Shown: positions 18,723 to 26,908 of the stretch, piece after piece
Position numbering within the stretch: position 1 is the stretch's first letter
Layout: each line of letters opens with the position of its first letter
Assembly: GCA_021797825.1 (NCBI GenBank)
Contig: JAJZZA010000012.1
Coordinates: forward strand, 1 to 60,453
DNA: 60,453 nt
Reading direction: 5' to 3'
Source: Bacillota bacterium
GTDB taxonomy: Bacteria > Bacillota > Sulfobacillia > Sulfobacillales > Sulfobacillaceae
Program-made: the position numbers and the translations under genes
Notes under the pieces: model-generated
Database searches by the model: none
The model's input: only the letters and a program-made list of their open reading frames with translations
Told to the model about the DNA's origin: nothing

Positions 18723-20312
18723 ATGGGCAGGCGTGTGGGGGACAACCGATGGAAAGCTTTTGGTCTGCTGGCGGTGGGCCTTATCACGCTGTGGGCGGGT
18801 CCGCCCTTCACCTCGCCCGCCAGAGCGTCTTGGGTCTTGCCGTCGACCCGGTTTGGCCCGGACTCCACCCGCGATAATTTTGGCTATGGCCCGTCGGACC
18901 AGATTTCCCCGCTGGTGCCCGGGTCGTTTGACGCCACGGCCCTCCCTCTTGCGGCGGGCGTGCAGTTCCTGGGAGATGCCCCCGGCGCCCTGCGGCGGGA
19001 TGGCTTTCAGTTGTGGGAAACCGCACCCGGTCAGCCTCCGCGCCGCCTGGCGGCCCGGGTCACCGCAACGGGGTGGTTTGGCGCTGCCATCGCGTCTGGC
19101 GGCCCGGGCAGGTATCGCTTGACCTGGGCCGCCCCCCGGTTTTTTTCCCCGGCGCGGACCTGGACGGTCGCCATCTCCGGTCACTCCCCGGCCCCGGTGT
19201 CTTGGCCGCGAAACCCGCTCGCTCGCCAGGCGCTCAACACCGTGCGCACCGAATTGGGGGAGTCTGCCGTAAGATATAGCCGCAGCTTAACCTTAGCGGC
19301 GGGCCGGCATGCCCGCTACCTGGCGGCGAATGGGTACCAGGCGCCGTCGTTTCACCGCGAAACCGCGGGCCAGCCGGAGTATTCGGCCGCGACGCCCTGG
19401 GCACGCGACATGATGAGCGGCTGGCCGTCGCCCTTGACCGGAGAGGTGGGGATCGAGTCGGCAAGCCGCCTGTCCGGCGTGGCCGCGGTGCAAACCTTAA
19501 TCGACACCGTGTCGCATCGCCTCGCGCTCCTCTCGCCCAACCTGCTGGCGGAAGGCTGGCAGCAATCCCGGGGTCCCCAGGGGGCGTGGGTGATGGATCT
19601 GGGTTATGGCTACCGAGCGACCCTGCCCTATGCGGTGGTGTACCCGGCGCCCGGTCAAGTCGGCCTGCCCACCGGGTGGACGGATGTGGAAGCGCCGAAC
19701 CCCGTGCCGGCGAAACCCGGAGCGCCATTGGGCTATCCCGTCACCGTGGACTTTCCGACCGCCACCCGGCTGCAGAACATCTCATGCACCTGGCTGGCGG
19801 GACCGGCGCTGGTCCCGTTCTATTTGGATCGGCCGAATCAGGCGGGCCTGGGCGCCAACCAGATTGGGCTGGTGCCCCAGCGGCCATTGCCCGCCAATTC
19901 CGTCTTCACCGTTTCGGTTGCGGCCGATGCCCGGTATTATGACGGTAAGTGGAGGCCCGTGCGCATCTCCTGGCGCTTTGCCACCGGCGGGGCCGATCAA
20001 TCGGTGCTGGCGGTGCCGTTGCGCCAGGCGCGCCTGCTGGTCTCGGTGCTGCAGGCGGGAAGCGGGCACCCCGTGGCCGCCGCGCCGGTCTTGGTGGTTC
20101 GCAGCGGACGCGCCGCCAGGCGCCGCAGCGCCCTGGCCAGAGGACGCACGGACCGCAACGGGGTGGCCATCATCCGGTTGCCGCGGCCCGCGCCGGCGGG
20201 CCGCTATGATGCGATCACGCGCACGGGAAACGGGGTGACATTTTGGTGGCAGGCTGGGCAAGCGATCCGCCAACCCGCAAGATCTCGGTCATGGTCGAGG
20301 GCCGCCGGCTAA
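18723..20312 (+). CDS. Secreted CAP-domain (SCP/PR1-like) protein
   Basis: A 529-aa protein with an N-terminal signal segment (a hydrophobic stretch at about residues 11-26, then an ARA site). The CAP domain lies at about residues 160-305 with the conserved blocks RHARYLAANGYQAPSFH, TPWARDMMSG, TGEVGIES and VMDLGYGYR. A C-terminal half of about 220 residues is beta-rich and may be an Ig-like domain. CAP proteins of this type are extracellular; their function in bacteria is mostly unknown. The ATG has GGAGG 6 bases upstream. The gene end overlaps the next hydrolase by about 67 bases. Confidence 0.82.
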   Translation: MGRRVGDNRWKAFGLLAVGLITLWAGPPFTSPARASWVLPSTRFGPDSTRDNFGYGPSDQISPLVPGSFDATALPLAAGVQFLGDAPGALRRDGFQLWETAPGQPPRRLAARVTATGWFGAAIASGGPGRYRLTWAAPRFFSPARTWTVAISGHSPAPVSWPRNPLARQALNTVRTELGESAVRYSRSLTLAAGRHARYLAANGYQAPSFHRETAGQPEYSAATPWARDMMSGWPSPLTGEVGIESASRLSGVAAVQTLIDTVSHRLALLSPNLLAEGWQQSRGPQGAWVMDLGYGYRATLPYAVVYPAPGQVGLPTGWTDVEAPNPVPAKPGAPLGYPVTVDFPTATRLQNISCTWLAGPALVPFYLDRPNQAGLGANQIGLVPQRPLPANSVFTVSVAADARYYDGKWRPVRISWRFATGGADQSVLAVPLRQARLLVSVLQAGSGHPVAAAPVLVVRSGRAARRRSALARGRTDRNGVAIIRLPRPAPAGRYDAITRTGNGVTFWWQAGQAIRQPARSRSWSRAAG

Positions 20313-21160
20313 GCCTGGCCTATGTGGCCTGGCAGCAACCGTCGGGAACGCCCTTCGTCTTTTTGCATGGAATGGGCTCGTCGCGTCTGGCCTACGTCGA
20401 TCTGCTCAACCGGCATCGCCCGCCGGGTCCCGCCTACGCGCTGGATCTGCCGGGATTTGGCGCGTCGACGCTGCCGCGCCGGCGTCAGTCGCTGCCGGAC
20501 TTTGTCGCTGCCACCGGGGCGTTTTTGGATGCCCTGCAGCTGACGCGGCCGGTGTTGGTGGGGCATTCCTTCGGCGGACTGGTGGCGGGGGAGACGGCCA
20601 TCCGCTGGCCGCACCGGGTCGGCGGGGTGATCTTGGTGGCCAGCGCCGGGATGGTGGCCCCGCAGAACGCGCTGCGCCCGTCGCCGGTGCCCTGCGTAAA
20701 CCGGCTGCTCATCTGGCTGACCGGGTTTAGTTGGTATGGCAACCGCATGTTGGCCGCGCTGGGCGTTTCGCCTGCGCGGGTTTCCCCGGAGGTTCGCCGG
20801 CGCATGCGCTACGGCTGGCAAAACGCGCGGGAAATGGCCCGCATGGGAGCTTTTTACGACAGTCCGCAATTTGTGCCACGGTTGCGCGTCAGCCACGTCC
20901 CTACCGCGATTATTCACGGGGACCGGGATCCGCTGTTCCCGATTGGCGAGGTGCAAACGGCGGCGGGCGGCCATTTCCCGATCTGGGTCCAGACCGGAGC
21001 CGGTCATCTGCCGTATGATCGCGATGCGGATATGTTTTGGCAGTTGTTTGAACAAGCCTGCCAGGCCATTGGCGTCGGCCACCAGCCCCCATTACCCAAG
21101 ATCCGAACCGATGACGCCCCCACCCGAAAGGCGGAAGAGCATGGACCGACGATCGACTAG
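20246..21160 (+). CDS. Alpha/beta hydrolase
   Basis: A roughly 304-aa hydrolase. The oxyanion region is VFLHGMGSS, the nucleophile elbow is VGHSFGGL, the acid is in IIHGDRDPLFP and the His in GAGHLPYD. It has no signal peptide. The substrate is unknown; esterase or C-C hydrolase activity is typical. The GTG at 20246 has a GGGGTGA site but overlaps the CAP gene; the ATG at 20291 also keeps all motifs. The overlap suggests co-expression with the CAP protein. Confidence 0.82.
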   Translation: MAGWASDPPTRKISVMVEGRRLSLAYVAWQQPSGTPFVFLHGMGSSRLAYVDLLNRHRPPGPAYALDLPGFGASTLPRRRQSLPDFVAATGAFLDALQLTRPVLVGHSFGGLVAGETAIRWPHRVGGVILVASAGMVAPQNALRPSPVPCVNRLLIWLTGFSWYGNRMLAALGVSPARVSPEVRRRMRYGWQNAREMARMGAFYDSPQFVPRLRVSHVPTAIIHGDRDPLFPIGEVQTAAGGHFPIWVQTGAGHLPYDRDADMFWQLFEQACQAIGVGHQPPLPKIRTDDAPTRKAEEHGPTID

Positions 21161-22133
21161 ACGCCCCCTGATCAAGACCCTGCATGCGGGGCGTCCCCGA
21201 CCCCAGGCCCAATGGTTCGCGGTGGCCGCCGCACTGCTGTTGGTCCTCGCCACCGTGGTGTATGGCGTCATCGTCGGATGGTCGCTGACCCACCCCGCGC
21301 GCGACCCGCTGGAAAGCAACCCGTCTTTATGGGGCATGCCCTACCAAGATATCCGGTTTGTGTCCGCCACCGACCATCTGCGGCTTCACGGCTGGTGGAT
21401 CCCGGCCGCCGGGAGCCGGCTGACGGTGGTGGTGGCCCATGGCTATGCGTCCAATCGCGAGGAAAGCGGGGTGCCGGTGTTGGCCGTTGCCCATGCGCTG
21501 CACGCGATGGGGGCTAATGTGCTGCTGTTTGATTTCCGCGGCGAGGGACGCTCGCCCGGCAGCCTGGTGTCCGTGGGAGTCTATGAACAACGGGATTTGC
21601 GGGGCGCGGTCAACTACGCCGTGGTCCGGGTCAAAGCATCGCGGGTGGTGTTGCTGGGATATTCCATGGGTGCGTCCACGGCGATTTTGGAGGGATCGCA
21701 AGACCCGCGGGTGGCCGGCGTGATCGCCGACAGCCCGTTTGCCAATCTCGCGCAATACCTGCAGCAAAATTTGCCGGTATGGACGCACCTGCCGGCTTTC
21801 CCCTTTAACGCCATTATTCTCGGGATATTGCCGCTGCTGACCGGGGTAAATATTCGCGATGCCAATCCCCTGGGAGTCATTGACCAGATGGGTCATCGCC
21901 CCATTCTGCTGATTGCGGGCACCGACGACGCCACCATTGCCGAGCGGAACAGCCTCCGTCTCTTTCAAACCGTCCGCCGGGTGGACCCCCACGCCGCGCT
22001 CTGGCTGGTCCCCCGCGCGACGCATGTGCAAGCGTTTAAGGTGTCCCCCGTCGCGTACCTGCAGCATCTTTACACATTCCTGCACGCCATCGACGGCAAA
22101 GTCAGCCGGCCCCCGGCCAGTTACGGGTTTTAA
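21141..22133 (+). CDS. Membrane-anchored alpha/beta hydrolase
   Basis: A 330-aa protein with one N-terminal membrane segment (about residues 24-46, AVAAALLLVLATVVYGVIVG) and an external alpha/beta hydrolase domain. The elbow is LLGYSMGAS, the acid is in AGTDDATI and the His is in ATHVQAF. The pattern resembles the YqkD/DUF1749-like serine hydrolases of Firmicutes. The ATG at 21141 has AGGCGGAAG before it, and the gene overlaps the preceding hydrolase by 20 bases, so the three genes 18723-22133 form one transcription unit. Confidence 0.83.
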   Translation: MDRRSTRRPLIKTLHAGRPRPQAQWFAVAAALLLVLATVVYGVIVGWSLTHPARDPLESNPSLWGMPYQDIRFVSATDHLRLHGWWIPAAGSRLTVVVAHGYASNREESGVPVLAVAHALHAMGANVLLFDFRGEGRSPGSLVSVGVYEQRDLRGAVNYAVVRVKASRVVLLGYSMGASTAILEGSQDPRVAGVIADSPFANLAQYLQQNLPVWTHLPAFPFNAIILGILPLLTGVNIRDANPLGVIDQMGHRPILLIAGTDDATIAERNSLRLFQTVRRVDPHAALWLVPRATHVQAFKVSPVAYLQHLYTFLHAIDGKVSRPPASYGF

Positions 22134-22212
22134 CCGGGCGGGTTCGTGCTCATTTGCCAGCCGGGGTGTGTTAGGATCACGCTAGACGAGCGGAGACCAG
22201 GGGGGAAGACGG

Positions 22213-22770
22213 GTGACCGATGGGTTTGGCGGTTTGTCCCACGACCCTCCGATTTTTTCAGAGTGGGTCAAACCCGCCGGGGTGATGGTGCTGTTGGCGC
22301 CGCATGGGGATGGCGACTGGGTGGTGTTGGTCATCCGGCGCCCGTCGACCATGAGCGAGCATGCCGACCAGCTGGCGTTGCCGGGGGGGCGATTTGATGG
22401 TCGGCGCGACCGCAGCCTGTGGGATACGGCGCAACGGGAAACCGCCGAAGAGGTGGGGATTCACGTGCCGCGGCAGTGGGCCCGGGGGTTTCTGGCGGCG
22501 GTCTTTATTCCGGTGACGGCGTACACGATTCTGCCGGTGGTGGCCGCCGCCCCCCGGCGGCCACCGGTCGTTCCGGGAAAGGAAGTGGCCGAATGGGCTT
22601 GGGTTCCGCTGGGCGAATTGCGCCAGGCCCGCCGGGATGTACCCTGGCGACTCGATCCCAACCGGCTGGTCCCGGAATTCCCCTTGCTTTGGGGAACGAT
22701 CTGGGGAGCGACCGGCCGCGTTTTAGCCGCTTTGCTGGACATCATGGGAGGTGGGGAGGATGCGCATTGA
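22213..22770 (+). CDS. Nudix hydrolase, CoA-pyrophosphatase-like
   Basis: A 185-aa Nudix protein. The Nudix box is present in the form seen in CoA pyrophosphatases: a LALPGGRFD block, then RETAEEVGI with the metal-binding glutamates; an RRPSTMSEHADQLALPGG stretch matches the UPF0035 motif. It probably cleaves CoA or a nucleotide diphosphate derivative. The start is GTG with an AGACGGG region upstream. It overlaps the GNAT gene by 11 bases and so is part of the following operon. Confidence 0.82.
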   Translation: MTDGFGGLSHDPPIFSEWVKPAGVMVLLAPHGDGDWVVLVIRRPSTMSEHADQLALPGGRFDGRRDRSLWDTAQRETAEEVGIHVPRQWARGFLAAVFIPVTAYTILPVVAAAPRRPPVVPGKEVAEWAWVPLGELRQARRDVPWRLDPNRLVPEFPLLWGTIWGATGRVLAALLDIMGGGEDAH

Positions 22771-23467
22771 ACCCCTGCGCGAGCTCGAGCCATTAAACGC
22801 GGCGCACCGGCTGGAACGGCACATCTGGCAGGCCGACGCCATTCCCGTCTCGCTCCTCACGGTGTTTGCCCACCACGGCGGATTGGTGTTGGGCGCCTAT
22901 CAGGACGAGCGGCTGGTGGGGCTGGCGGTGGCGTTTTGCGGTCGCGACCCGACCGGGGCGACCTATCTGCATTCCCATCTCACGGGGGTCGACCCGTCAT
23001 ACCAGGGCCGCGGAGCCGGTCGGCAGCTGAAACTGGCGCAGCGCGAGTTTGCGCGCGCCCAAGGCTATCCCTATATCGGTTGGACCTACGATCCGCTGCA
23101 GGCGCCAAACGCCTGGTTCAATGTCGAGGTCTTGCGCGCACGGGTGGTGGACATCGTTGAAAACGCCTACGGGTTGTTGAACGACGGCATCAACCGCTCG
23201 GCCCCCAGCCACAGATTTTGGGTGCGTTGGGACGTTGAGGAAACCAATCCGGGCCAAGCGGCCAGTCCCGGTCCGTCGTGGCTGGTGCCTATCCCCCGGG
23301 ATATCACTTTACTGCGCAAAACCGATGCGGATGGCGCCGCCCGTCTGGCCGATGACTATCTTCAGCGGTTCCGGCGCCACTTCGCCCAGGGCCGGCGGAT
23401 TACGGGAGTGCGTCGCGATGGCGGGGAACTGTTTTACGTCCTACAGGAGGGGAGGTCGGCCCCGTGA
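22760..23467 (+). CDS. GNAT-type N-acyltransferase (COG3375-like)
   Basis: A 235-aa GNAT protein. Motif A is VDPSYQGRGAGRQLKLAQRE at about residues 74-93, and a C-terminal extension of about 100 residues follows. This family is found beside enolase-superfamily racemases in Bacillota, where it acts as a succinyl-CoA:D-amino acid N-succinyltransferase. That role is supported here by position only: it overlaps the racemase gene by 4 bases. The ATG at 22760 has GGGAGG 8 bases upstream. Confidence 0.78.
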   Translation: MRIEPLRELEPLNAAHRLERHIWQADAIPVSLLTVFAHHGGLVLGAYQDERLVGLAVAFCGRDPTGATYLHSHLTGVDPSYQGRGAGRQLKLAQREFARAQGYPYIGWTYDPLQAPNAWFNVEVLRARVVDIVENAYGLLNDGINRSAPSHRFWVRWDVEETNPGQAASPGPSWLVPIPRDITLLRKTDADGAARLADDYLQRFRRHFAQGRRITGVRRDGGELFYVLQEGRSAP

Positions 23468-24636
23468 AGATTGAACGGGTCACACTCGATTTTGTCGAGA
23501 TTCCTTTGAAATCCCCCTTTGAAACCTCGTTCGGAGTGAGCACGGTCAAGTCCTGTTGGATGCTGACGGTCGAGGCCGAGGGCCTCAGCGGCTATGCCGA
23601 ATCGGTGGCGGATGTGGAGCCGGGGTACAGTCCCGAGACGCATGCCACGGTTTACTACACGCTCAAAAACCATGTGTGGCCGCGGCTGCGCGCAGCGGAT
23701 TTGCAATCACCCGAACAGGCGCTGTCGGCGATGACGGCGGTCCGCGGCCATCGCATGGCCAAAGCCGCGATAGAAATGGCGGTTTGGGATTGGTTCGCGC
23801 GAGCCCGGGGAGTGCCGCTCTACCGTTTGCTCGGGGGCGATGGCACCCGCCGCGACATTCCGGTCGGGGTGTCAATCGGCATTCAGCCCCACGACCAGGC
23901 GCTGACGGCCTTGGCCGACGACTATCTGCGGCAAGGCTACCGCCGCCTCAAAGTCAAGATCAAGCCCGGTCGGGACCTCGCCCCGCTGACCGCTTTGCGC
24001 CGGGCGGTGGGCGACACGGTGCCGATTATGGCCGACGCCAATTCGGCTTATCGGCTCCGCGACGCCAACCATCTGGCTTTGCTGGACGACCTGAATTTGA
24101 TGATGCTCGAGCAGCCGTTAGCGGAAGACGATATGGTGGATCATGCGGAGTTGGCCAAACGCTTGCGAACCCCGATTTGCCTCGACGAGGCCATCGAATC
24201 GGACGAGGATGCCCGCAAAGCCATCGCCATCGGGGCGGCCGCGATTATCAACCTCAAAGTCGGTCGGGTCGGGGGTCTGGCGATGGCGCGCAGGATTCAC
24301 GACCTCGCCGTCAACCAGGCAATCCCGCTCTGGTGCGGAGGCATGCTGGAAACCGGAATCGGCCGTGCCCACAACCTGCATCTCACCACCTTGCCGGGGT
24401 TCACGTTGCCGGGGGACACCTCCGCCAGTGACCGCTACTTTGCGCACGATTTGATCGACCCCCCCTTTCGGCTATCCCCGCACGGCACGTTGCCCGTGCC
24501 GCAGGGACCCGGCATCGGCGTGGAACCGGATCCGGGCCGTCTGGCCCGATTCCGCCGCTATCAGGAAATCTGGCGCCGGGATGAACCCGGCGTGCGAGGA
24601 GGTGTCCCCTATGACGGAAGCGGAGCCCGCTTTTGA
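23464..24636 (+). CDS. N-succinylamino-acid racemase / o-succinylbenzoate synthase family enzyme
   Basis: A 390-aa enolase-superfamily protein of the muconate lactonizing subgroup. The catalytic set is complete: the KVKIKPG motif (KxK), metal ligands Asp in MADANSAY, Glu in MLEQPLAEDD and Asp in CLDEAIES, and the opposite base Lys in INLKVGRVGG. Members are OSBS (menaquinone pathway), NSAR or both. No other menaquinone gene is near, while an N-acyltransferase and an M20 deacylase flank it, which favours the racemase role: racemising N-succinyl-D-amino acids. The GTG start lies in the overlap with the GNAT gene; the ribosome binding site is AGGAGGGGAGG. Confidence 0.85.
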   Translation: MKIERVTLDFVEIPLKSPFETSFGVSTVKSCWMLTVEAEGLSGYAESVADVEPGYSPETHATVYYTLKNHVWPRLRAADLQSPEQALSAMTAVRGHRMAKAAIEMAVWDWFARARGVPLYRLLGGDGTRRDIPVGVSIGIQPHDQALTALADDYLRQGYRRLKVKIKPGRDLAPLTALRRAVGDTVPIMADANSAYRLRDANHLALLDDLNLMMLEQPLAEDDMVDHAELAKRLRTPICLDEAIESDEDARKAIAIGAAAIINLKVGRVGGLAMARRIHDLAVNQAIPLWCGGMLETGIGRAHNLHLTTLPGFTLPGDTSASDRYFAHDLIDPPFRLSPHGTLPVPQGPGIGVEPDPGRLARFRRYQEIWRRDEPGVRGGVPYDGSGARF

Positions 24637-25702
24637 GATGAAGACCCTATTAAAAGATCTGGTCGCCATCGAATCCCCTTCGGGAGAACCGGAAGGCATT
24701 CGCCAGGTGATGCGCCGTCTGTCCCAAGATCTTCCCCAAGACATGGCCATGCGCTGGCATGATACGCCCCGGGGGCCCATTTTCGAAGCCCGGCGAGGGT
24801 CCGGCGGCGCCTTGCTGCTGGGACATGCGGATACCGTTTGGCCGCGCGGCACGTTGCAGACGATGCCTTGGCGAGAAGACGGGGATCTGGTCTATGGGCC
24901 CGGCACCCTCGACATGAAGGCGGGTCTGGTGCTGGCGGTCGCGGCGCTGCGCAGCTCCGACGCGCCCGCGGTGCTGCTGGTGACGCCGGACGAGGAGATT
25001 GGCAGCGGTGCCAGCCGCCCCTTGCTCGAGTCCCGGGCCCGGGAGGCGCAGGTGGTGCTGGTGCTGGAAGCCGGCATGCCGGACGGCGCGGTCAAGATCG
25101 CGCGCTCCGGGGTGGGCGACTTTCACCTGAGCATAACCGGCGTCGAAAGCCACGCCGGATTGGAGCCTGAACGCGGCGCCAGCGCCATCAAAGAGCTGGC
25201 GCAGCAAATCTTGTGGCTCGGCGGTCTGGAAAACCGCTTGCTCGGCACCACCCTCAACCCGGGCGTGGTGGATGGCGGCACGCGCACCAATGTGGTGGCC
25301 GGGCGGGCAGAGGGCTACATCGACGTCAGGGTGCAAACCGCCCGCGAAATGGAGCGGATCACGGAGACGCTGGCCGCGCCTCCCCGGTTTGATCCCCGGG
25401 TCAAAGTCGAGTATCGCGGGGCCTTCAACCGGCCCCCGATGGAACCCGACCCGCCCATGCTGCGCTGGTTTGAATATGCGGCGTCGATCTGGAAACACAC
25501 CACCGGCCAGGTCATGCACGGAATGCGGGTGGGCGGTGCCAGCGACGGGAATTTCACGGCGCGGCTGGCGCCCACCCTGGACGGCTTGGGAGCGGTCGGA
25601 CAAGGGGCCCATGCGCGTCATGAACATATCGCCTGGAGTTCTATGAATCCGCGCCTGGCGTTGCTCGAACAGCTGCTGGCGCGGGCGGCTGAGGGGTTAT
25701 GA
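24611..25702 (+). CDS. M20-family metallopeptidase / N-acyl-L-amino-acid deacylase
   Basis: A 363-aa M20 hydrolase of the glutamate carboxypeptidase type. Zinc ligands are seen in LLGHADTVWPRG (His), GPGTLDMKAG (bridging Asp), TPDEEIGS (Glu base and ligand) and ARHEHIAW (last His). A dimerisation domain lies between. In this operon it would remove the acyl group from N-succinyl-L-amino acids, releasing the L-amino acid. The ATG at 24611 has GGAGGTG 7-8 bases upstream and overlaps the racemase gene. Confidence 0.85.
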   Translation: MTEAEPAFEMKTLLKDLVAIESPSGEPEGIRQVMRRLSQDLPQDMAMRWHDTPRGPIFEARRGSGGALLLGHADTVWPRGTLQTMPWREDGDLVYGPGTLDMKAGLVLAVAALRSSDAPAVLLVTPDEEIGSGASRPLLESRAREAQVVLVLEAGMPDGAVKIARSGVGDFHLSITGVESHAGLEPERGASAIKELAQQILWLGGLENRLLGTTLNPGVVDGGTRTNVVAGRAEGYIDVRVQTAREMERITETLAAPPRFDPRVKVEYRGAFNRPPMEPDPPMLRWFEYAASIWKHTTGQVMHGMRVGGASDGNFTARLAPTLDGLGAVGQGAHARHEHIAWSSMNPRLALLEQLLARAAEGL

Positions 25703-26619
25703 TCGCCCTGTATCATCCCGAGCAGTCCTCCCTCTATCAGACCCTGCTGGAGCAGGCGGGGCTGGGCCGGGTTGGCGATGTTCGTGACGCCATTGCCGCC
25801 GGCCGCGGCCAGCAGGTGACGGCGTTGCTGGGATGGCAGGCGCCGCAGACGATCATTGACGCCTGCCCCCGACTCGAGTGGATTCAAAATCTGGGGGCGG
25901 GAGTCGACTGGGTGCTCTCCCTCAGTCTCCATCCCCGGGTGCGGATAACCCGGGTTATCGACCAATTTGGCGCCGACATGGCTGAATATGCGCTGTTGGC
26001 CGCCTTGGCCTGGGTCAAGGACTTTCGCCGGTGGCAAGCGGCCCAGCGCGCGCATCGCTGGGACCCGTTTCGGGTAGGAAGCTTGGCGGAACAAACCGTC
26101 GGTGTTCTGGGAGCGGGCTCGATTGGCCAAGAAGTCGCGCTGCGCTTTGTTCCCCTGGCCCACCGAGTCCGCGCCCTGGGGCGCTCGCAACCCGGCATCC
26201 CCGGTGTTGACGGGTACGCCTGGGCGGAGCGCGGGGCCTTTCTGCGGGGCCTCAACGTCCTGGTGGTGGTCGTGCCGCTGACCCCGCAGACGCGGCACCT
26301 GGTGGACAAAGAGATGCTGGCGCAACTGGCGCCGGCCAGCCTCTTGGTCAACATCGCGCGGGGCGGGGTGGTCGACTCCCGGGCGGTGCAAAACGCCCTC
26401 TTCAGCGGACAGCTCAGCCTGGCGGTGCTGGATGTGTTTGAAACCGAACCGCTGCCACCGGACGACCCGCTGTGGGACACGCCAGGCCTTGTGATCACGC
26501 CGCATGGGGCGGGCCCCAGCCGCCCCGCACGGGTGGTCCGGCTGGTGGCGGAAAACGTTCGCCGCTTCGCAGCGGGCGAGCCGCTGTTAGGGGCGGTGGA
26601 CCGCGCTCGGGGATACTGA
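25699..26619 (+). CDS. D-2-hydroxyacid dehydrogenase (NAD(P)-dependent)
   Basis: A 306-aa dehydrogenase. The Rossmann motif is VGVLGAGSIGQEV, the catalytic Arg is in LVNIARGGVVD, the Glu lies in VFETEPLPPDDPLW and the His in VITPHGAG. It resembles glyoxylate/hydroxypyruvate reductase A. It could reduce 2-oxoacids derived from amino acids to D-hydroxyacids. The ATG overlaps the M20 stop as ATGA, so it belongs to the operon, although it has no place in the simple racemisation pathway. Confidence 0.87.
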   Translation: MIALYHPEQSSLYQTLLEQAGLGRVGDVRDAIAAGRGQQVTALLGWQAPQTIIDACPRLEWIQNLGAGVDWVLSLSLHPRVRITRVIDQFGADMAEYALLAALAWVKDFRRWQAAQRAHRWDPFRVGSLAEQTVGVLGAGSIGQEVALRFVPLAHRVRALGRSQPGIPGVDGYAWAERGAFLRGLNVLVVVVPLTPQTRHLVDKEMLAQLAPASLLVNIARGGVVDSRAVQNALFSGQLSLAVLDVFETEPLPPDDPLWDTPGLVITPHGAGPSRPARVVRLVAENVRRFAAGEPLLGAVDRARGY

Positions 26620-26908
26620 GCCGCGGCCGGGTTTTTGGTCAAAATATGGCCCGGCGGGCCCCCGATATCGCCGCCCGGCGGCCGCTAGCTCCGCCAGCGC
26701 CGCCGGGTGCCGGCTCCCCCGGCTTTTTCCCATACCCGTATCACCCCGCCAATAGTGCAGTTTGACGAAGCTTGGTCCGGATTTTCCAAGAAGCAGGAGT
26801 TTTTTCGGTTTTGGCGAATAACCGCTTCAAGCGCCTAGTTCGTCAGCCATCTGCACGATATGTCAGATGGAGGACGGGACGGCGCCCAAAAAAGGTTAGA
26901 GGAGGACT
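26620..26908. promoter_or_regulatory. Upstream region of APC permease
   Basis: No gene. A TTGACG at 26762-26767 is followed by no clear -10 element. An inverted repeat at 26847-26870 (listed separately) lies 40 bases before the permease start. Confidence 0.35.
26847..26870. repeat. Inverted repeat CCATCTG-N10-CAGATGG
   Basis: Seven-base perfect arms at 26847-26853 and 26864-26870 with a 10-base spacer, upstream of the permease ribosome binding site. It could be an operator or a leader hairpin. Confidence 0.45.

Noticed and set aside
18384-19184. 266-codon open frame on the minus strand
   Set aside because: It overlaps the CAP-domain gene and has low-complexity Arg/Gly/Pro content typical of GC-driven shadows.
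23464-24636. Menaquinone gene menC (o-succinylbenzoate synthase) as the main role
   Set aside because: No other men gene is nearby, and acyltransferase plus deacylase neighbours favour the N-acylamino acid racemase role; dual function is not excluded.
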